From Periconia sp. R9002 (taxonomy: Eukaryota > Ascomycota > Dothideomycetes > Pleosporales > Periconiaceae), in contig JAMAHW010000045.1 of assembly GCA_023627715.1 (NCBI GenBank), forward strand, positions 1 through 64,000: DNA of 64,000 nucleotides, read 5' to 3'. The translations under genes and the position numbers were made by a program. Under the pieces are notes generated by a model, which saw nothing but the letters and a program-made list of their open reading frames with translations, made no database searches and was not told the DNA's origin. Positions 60,075 through 64,000 of the stretch are shown piece after piece (positions within the stretch are counted from its first letter, which is position 1; each line of letters begins with the position of its first letter).

Positions 60075-60942
60075 GATGTTTACGTGCTGTGTCTGTGTGT
60101 GTGTTTGTTATTTTTCCGGCGAGCGGGTTATGAAAGCAAAAGCCAACAGGAAAATGAGGAACGACTTCCAAAATTCATTGTTGCCTGTCGTGTATGTATA
60201 TATGCTACAGACGAAAACATACAGCTGTGAATTCTCGGAGAAGAAGAAATTCAACTTTGCTATTCAAACAACGTGGAAAGCAATTCCGCGCCCTCGCTCA
60301 ACCAACCAAAGAAAAAAAAAAAATAGAACCATCCAACAGCGAATGCCAAACCCAAGGGGAAACGAACTGACGAGAAAGTAGAGTCGAAGAAGGATCAAAC
60401 GCTAGAGCCCTCCTTCCCAAAGTACCCCAGAAACGCATCCACCAGGCCAAAAGAAGAGACTGGAAGTGTCAAAATGTAGTAAAGGACTGAAGAAAAAGCT
60501 ACCAAACCGACTGTAAACCCCAAGAACACCGTGAAACATCGGCACCGTCAAATGTGTACCCGCAATCCAATCCCGAAATGCAATCGTAGACAAAAAAAAA
60601 GGAAAATGTGAAGATGAGGTGATTGGTGTGAGAAGGGATAGGTAGGGATGGGCAAATTGGTGGTGGGTATCGCGCTGGTAGATGAGTTTCCAAACTATCA
60701 AAAAACACATGTGGCGAAGGTTGTATGTACAAGTTCAGACAGAGCTCAAGGCCTGTTAGTCAAGAGATTCTTAATCGACAGGACATTTTTGCGCAATGCG
60801 CTCTGGATGAAAGGGCTCGGTGGAGGGGACGTCTCGACGGCGGCTGTCGTGGTTTGCTGAGTCGCGGGGGGTGGTGGGATACCTGATTCTATTGAATGTG
60901 TTAGTTGAGGTACATTGCGATGATCCTCTGCGTAAACGAACG
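60075..60942. other. Convergent intergenic region
   Basis: About 870 bases of AT-rich DNA lie between the 3' ends of CAP2 and the BAH-PHD gene. No gene is supported. Confidence 0.5.
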
Positions 60943-62311
60943 TTACGAGTCTTTGGCAAAAGGATTCTGTCCTGGAAGCTCACCATCAGTGTCCTTCACC
61001 AACGCAGGGCTGCTGCTGTCTGCGATGCCGTCGGGTTTCAACTCGTCGTCAGACTCTTCGTCGTCGTCTTTGTTGGGGGGCGTCGTAGGAGTCAATAGGC
61101 TATTGTTGACGGTGATGCCTTTGGTAGAAGCCTCCCCTTCTGTTGCGTCAGCCGGGCGCGAGTTGGCGTCATCCACCGCTGCGCCGCAGAAAAGACAGTG
61201 GACATCCTCGTCTGTGGTGGTGTCTTGAGTCGGTCCTGCGCGTTTGTCGGTAAGGGACATGCGTGTTCGGCCATCGTCGTTGACCACTACATGCGCTTCA
61301 AACGCCGACGGTGGTTTGACCGGAGTCTTTTTGGCCCCCTTTTTGCCCCGCGGCTTATCCCCCGTGTATGCCAGGTTGTGCGACTTGTATGCTTTCTCGA
61401 CCGCGGCCTTCTCAATGCACGAGGCGTGGAGCCACTGCTGGCAGGAAGCGCATTGAATCAGGGGCTCATCGGGGTTCCACGGCGCCTTGTCGATGCAATG
61501 TTTCGGGAGCTCGGAAAGCTGAGGAGGGTTCTTAGTCACGTCGACAGTCTGGCGCCAGAAGAGCGTTTCTGAGTCGAGTATTTCTTCGTGGGCGGGGTCT
61601 TCCCTCCAAAATTTGATTTCTGCAGGTCCATCGACCGTTCGTGCGTGGAGAATAGCCATGTCGTTGCTCGCAATCAGCTCGTTTCTGCCATGGTAGGGCT
61701 GGCGCCCCATCTCCAAATCCTCTGGTCGATACATCCAATATACACGTAAATAAACGTTATTCTAACAGTGTCAGCATTTCACCGTACATAACGCTAGCGA
61801 TTATGTGCATACCGCATTGGCTCCACGTATCTCTAGGACTTTGGCTGCCCACGTCGGTATCGGCGCGTGAGGAGAGTTCTGATTAGGATCCGCAGCGATG
61901 AAGACGGTGTCGCCGACATGGTACGTGTCGTTTTCAACTATGCACAGTCAGTCGCGGTCGGCGATCCCCCAGCGTGGAGTGTAGAGGCCTACCTGTAAAC
62001 TTTGCATACCGCTTGAACTGCGCATCTTCCCAGTGGGTTTTGGGGACGATCTTGTAAAACGTGTCACTCAGGTCAGTAGCATCAAAAGGATTCGCCTGTG
62101 CAATGACGGCATCCATTGGCATGCGACTGTAGTCTTTGGTGGGACTGGGCAAGTTCGGCTTGTGCTTTTTGGACTGCTTCACGGGCTCCAGATGGAACCC
62201 CCCAAAGCCATTGTCTTCACTGATGGTGTCCCAATCAATCTCGCGCTTCCGCTTGGTACCTTTGGAGGTATCAGAAGTGGCGGATGCCACGGAGCTCTTT
62301 TTTTGGGCCAT
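60943..62311 (-). CDS. BAH and PHD-finger chromatin protein
   Basis: Three exons (62311-61993, 61937-61813, 61761-60943) encode 420 residues. The N-terminus is basic and disordered (TKRKREIDWDTI). A BAH domain runs from about residue 107 to 230: VENDTYHVGDTVFIAADP, WAAKVLEIRGAN, VYWMYRPEDLEMGRQPYH, ETLFWRQTVDV. A PHD finger follows: C237, C252-x2-C255, H260 and C263 in QCASCQQWLHASC, then C337-x2-C340 after a basic insert of about 70 residues. The residue expected to be the second zinc ligand is Asp (HCID). Fungal BAH-PHD proteins read histone marks; Neurospora EPR-1, a BAH-PHD reader of H3K27 methylation, is the closest architecture I know, but orthology is unproven. The C-terminus is acidic. 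Confidence 0.85.
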
Positions 62312-64000
62312 GGTGGACTTGCTGCGCGCACGATTTGCAGAGGAGAAAACTCAAGTATGCGAACGGGAGGGAGTCGGCCCGGACTAGGGTTGGGGGCGCG
62401 TAGACAGGACAAAGATCAATACCGCAATGCAGGCTCGACGTAGGAAAACGAGGACATGTAGCAAGAAGCGATTCTGAGGACGCCGGGATGATGAATTGCT
62501 GTTGTTGGTGGAGGGAGCGCGTCATACGCTACCTAGGTAGCGCGTCGACTCAGGTGCTGTGCCGGAGACACGTGACCATGCTGCCACCTGCCTAAAGTTG
62601 CAGCTCCGACCACACATCAACATGAACATACATGTACATACTGCACTTCTCCCTGCTCAATTCCCGTGAATACAGAGGTCGATGGAGCATTTCTACGGTC
62701 ACAATCTTGGAAACAGGCCCGGCAAATCAAGTTGTTCAGGTTGACATACCTACATGTTGGTACTTATGCAACTGCAGTTCAAGTCAAGTTAATGCTGTGA
62801 TCCGAGCTTGGCATCGTGAGACGGGCGCAGTTGGAGCCTGAGGGGACATGGACGGTTAATGACAGCTGCAGGCGTGTCAGGGCCAAGATGCCAATGCAAG
62901 AGCCGCGCGGTGTTGTCGCTGGGAGTTGAGGGATACGAATATCCCCACAAGTTCGTTTTCCTCGTGTAGCAGCAGGTCCAGCATGTTTGATGCATACATC
63001 ACTAGGAGTCTGAGAGCAGCAACGCAATGTGTACAGTAAGCCGGCTAGGGCGGATATTGATGATGGAGGGTTGACTGCAAGCGGAAGTGTAGTCGCTAAA
63101 GGCAATAGGTAATTCGCAGTTGGGGGGTTTTAGTCTACCAAGAAGAGTATGGAGTGAGTAATTGCAATATATCGGAGGTATTGTCCAGTATCCAGCACCG
63201 CCCCCGCAACTCCTGCTCGCCCAACACGGGGCCCAAGGGACGAGGCCGTATGGCATGGCGTGCTCTGGTGGTTAGTGACGCGTGGCTTGGGGACAGCTCG
63301 TGTTGCCAACATGATGCATCATCTCATGGCCTCGTTGCTGTTGTCGTAATTGTCCATCAACTAACGAACGTACTTAGCTGGTGACTTGCACCATTAAATA
63401 AGATAGACCAGCTCCCCGGCCGCGCGGTCCCGTCCTCCCCTGCTGCTACTTCTTGCTGGTACGCTGCACCACTTTTGAACACCCTCCGTGACCACTCACT
63501 TTCCCCAGAGAAGAGCCGGGGTGCCAGGAATTTTCCCGTTCGCCGCTAACCACCTCGATACAAAGGCACGACCAACAGCTTCACCTTCCACCGCTCTGTC
63601 ACTTTGGTTCTACCTCGATAACCTCACATCTACCATCTACCTACCACCTGCTATACCTACCTACCTACCTACCTACCTCCCGCCTCATCACGTCACACTT
63701 CCGCGGCGGCCCTCAGCTGCGTCCATTCGCTTCCCTGCTCCAGATTCCCGAGCCCTAAAGCTTGCCCCTGCCCTTGCATCTGCATCCATCCACCGGCGCA
63801 TCCGTGGCTTGCGTCTCTGCTCATCATTTTCACCCCCGACTCGCAAAAATAACAAAAGAAAAAAAAGACGCGGGCCGCAAGCTGTGACGGAACAAGTTTG
63901 GCAAACTCCCACCGGCGCCAGCCTCCGTGTGGCATCCAAAGTTTAATACGCAGGGAAACTACGTGGACCTGTACCACTCCAACTCCACCAACCGCAATGG
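62312..64000. other. Intergenic region, possible leader of a gene beyond the edge
   Basis: No supported gene in 1.7 kb. From about 63400 the sequence becomes C/T-rich, like a fungal promoter and 5' leader on the + strand. It includes a (CTAC)n run and a possible start codon at 63997, three bases from the edge. An acceptor-like CAG at 63953 suggests an intron may end just before it. The gene itself would lie outside the window. Confidence 0.4.
63656..63678. repeat. (CTAC)n microsatellite
   Basis: About five CTAC repeats lie in the C/T-rich stretch near the right edge. Confidence 0.9.

Noticed and set aside
63488..63946. 152-codon plus-strand frame near the right edge
   Set aside because: The composition is that of a C/T-rich leader and its translation contains microsatellite-derived repeats such as PTYLPTYLP.

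Overview
This window is nuclear DNA of a filamentous ascomycete (Pezizomycotina, most likely a dothideomycete; the class is inference). The genes have short introns, mostly 50-60 bases with GTANGT donors, CT-rich leaders, and a gene set of RAX2, CFT1, a fungal LMBR1-type transporter, CK2 alpha, VAS1, capping protein beta and DAL5-type permeases. Exon structures were worked out by hand from reading frames, splice sites and family motifs, and each rebuilt coding sequence is an exact multiple of three. Layout: 0-2.2 kb, a proline/serine-rich protein of unknown function (-). 2.6-7.4 kb, an AT-rich gene-poor stretch with one possible 93-residue membrane protein. 7.4-9.3 kb, a DHA2-type drug efflux MFS transporter (+). 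11.2-15.0 kb, RAX2 polarity landmark (+). 16.7-18.5 kb, an LMBR1-family transporter (-), divergent from CFT1 (+, 18.9-23.3 kb). 23.7-27.7 kb, two F-box-like fungal-specific genes in an AT-rich island. 28.4 kb, a tiny Ser/Asn/Tyr-rich protein. 29.4-31.7 kb, a secreted repeat protein (-). 32.7-38.6 kb, four + strand genes: a DUF1295 membrane protein, the mitochondrial phosphate carrier, a PAR32/DUF3602-like protein and methylthioribulose-1-phosphate dehydratase. 39.5-40.9 kb, a serine beta-lactamase-like hydrolase. 41.0-43.7 kb, RNase P subunit RPP1 (-) divergent from CK2 alpha (+). 44.2-47.7 kb, valyl-tRNA synthetase, with two in-frame starts that suggest mitochondrial and cytosolic forms. 55.0-56.7 kb, a DAL5/TNA1-type permease (-). 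57.5-60.1 kb, a small basic nuclear-type protein (-) divergent from F-actin capping protein beta (+). 60.9-62.3 kb, a BAH-PHD chromatin reader (-). 62.3-64.0 kb, no gene seen, possibly a leader at the edge. The most unusual element is the 7 kb from about 47.9 to 54.7 kb. It has no conserved long ORF but holds at least 21 diverged tandem units of roughly 220-380 bases. Read on the minus strand, most units repeat one order: a CTAGAAAGGGTAAG-like box, a GGTATATAAACC TATA box about 20 bases later, a CT-rich tract ending in CTACAC, a box like ATGTTTGGTGGAAG, and a GAT/ATC inverted repeat. This looks like a serial array of complete small promoters or transcription units. One unit appears to be inverted (about 51.38-51.60 kb). 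I know of no described family that matches it. The remaining genes are housekeeping or transport functions with no sign of a metabolite cluster.
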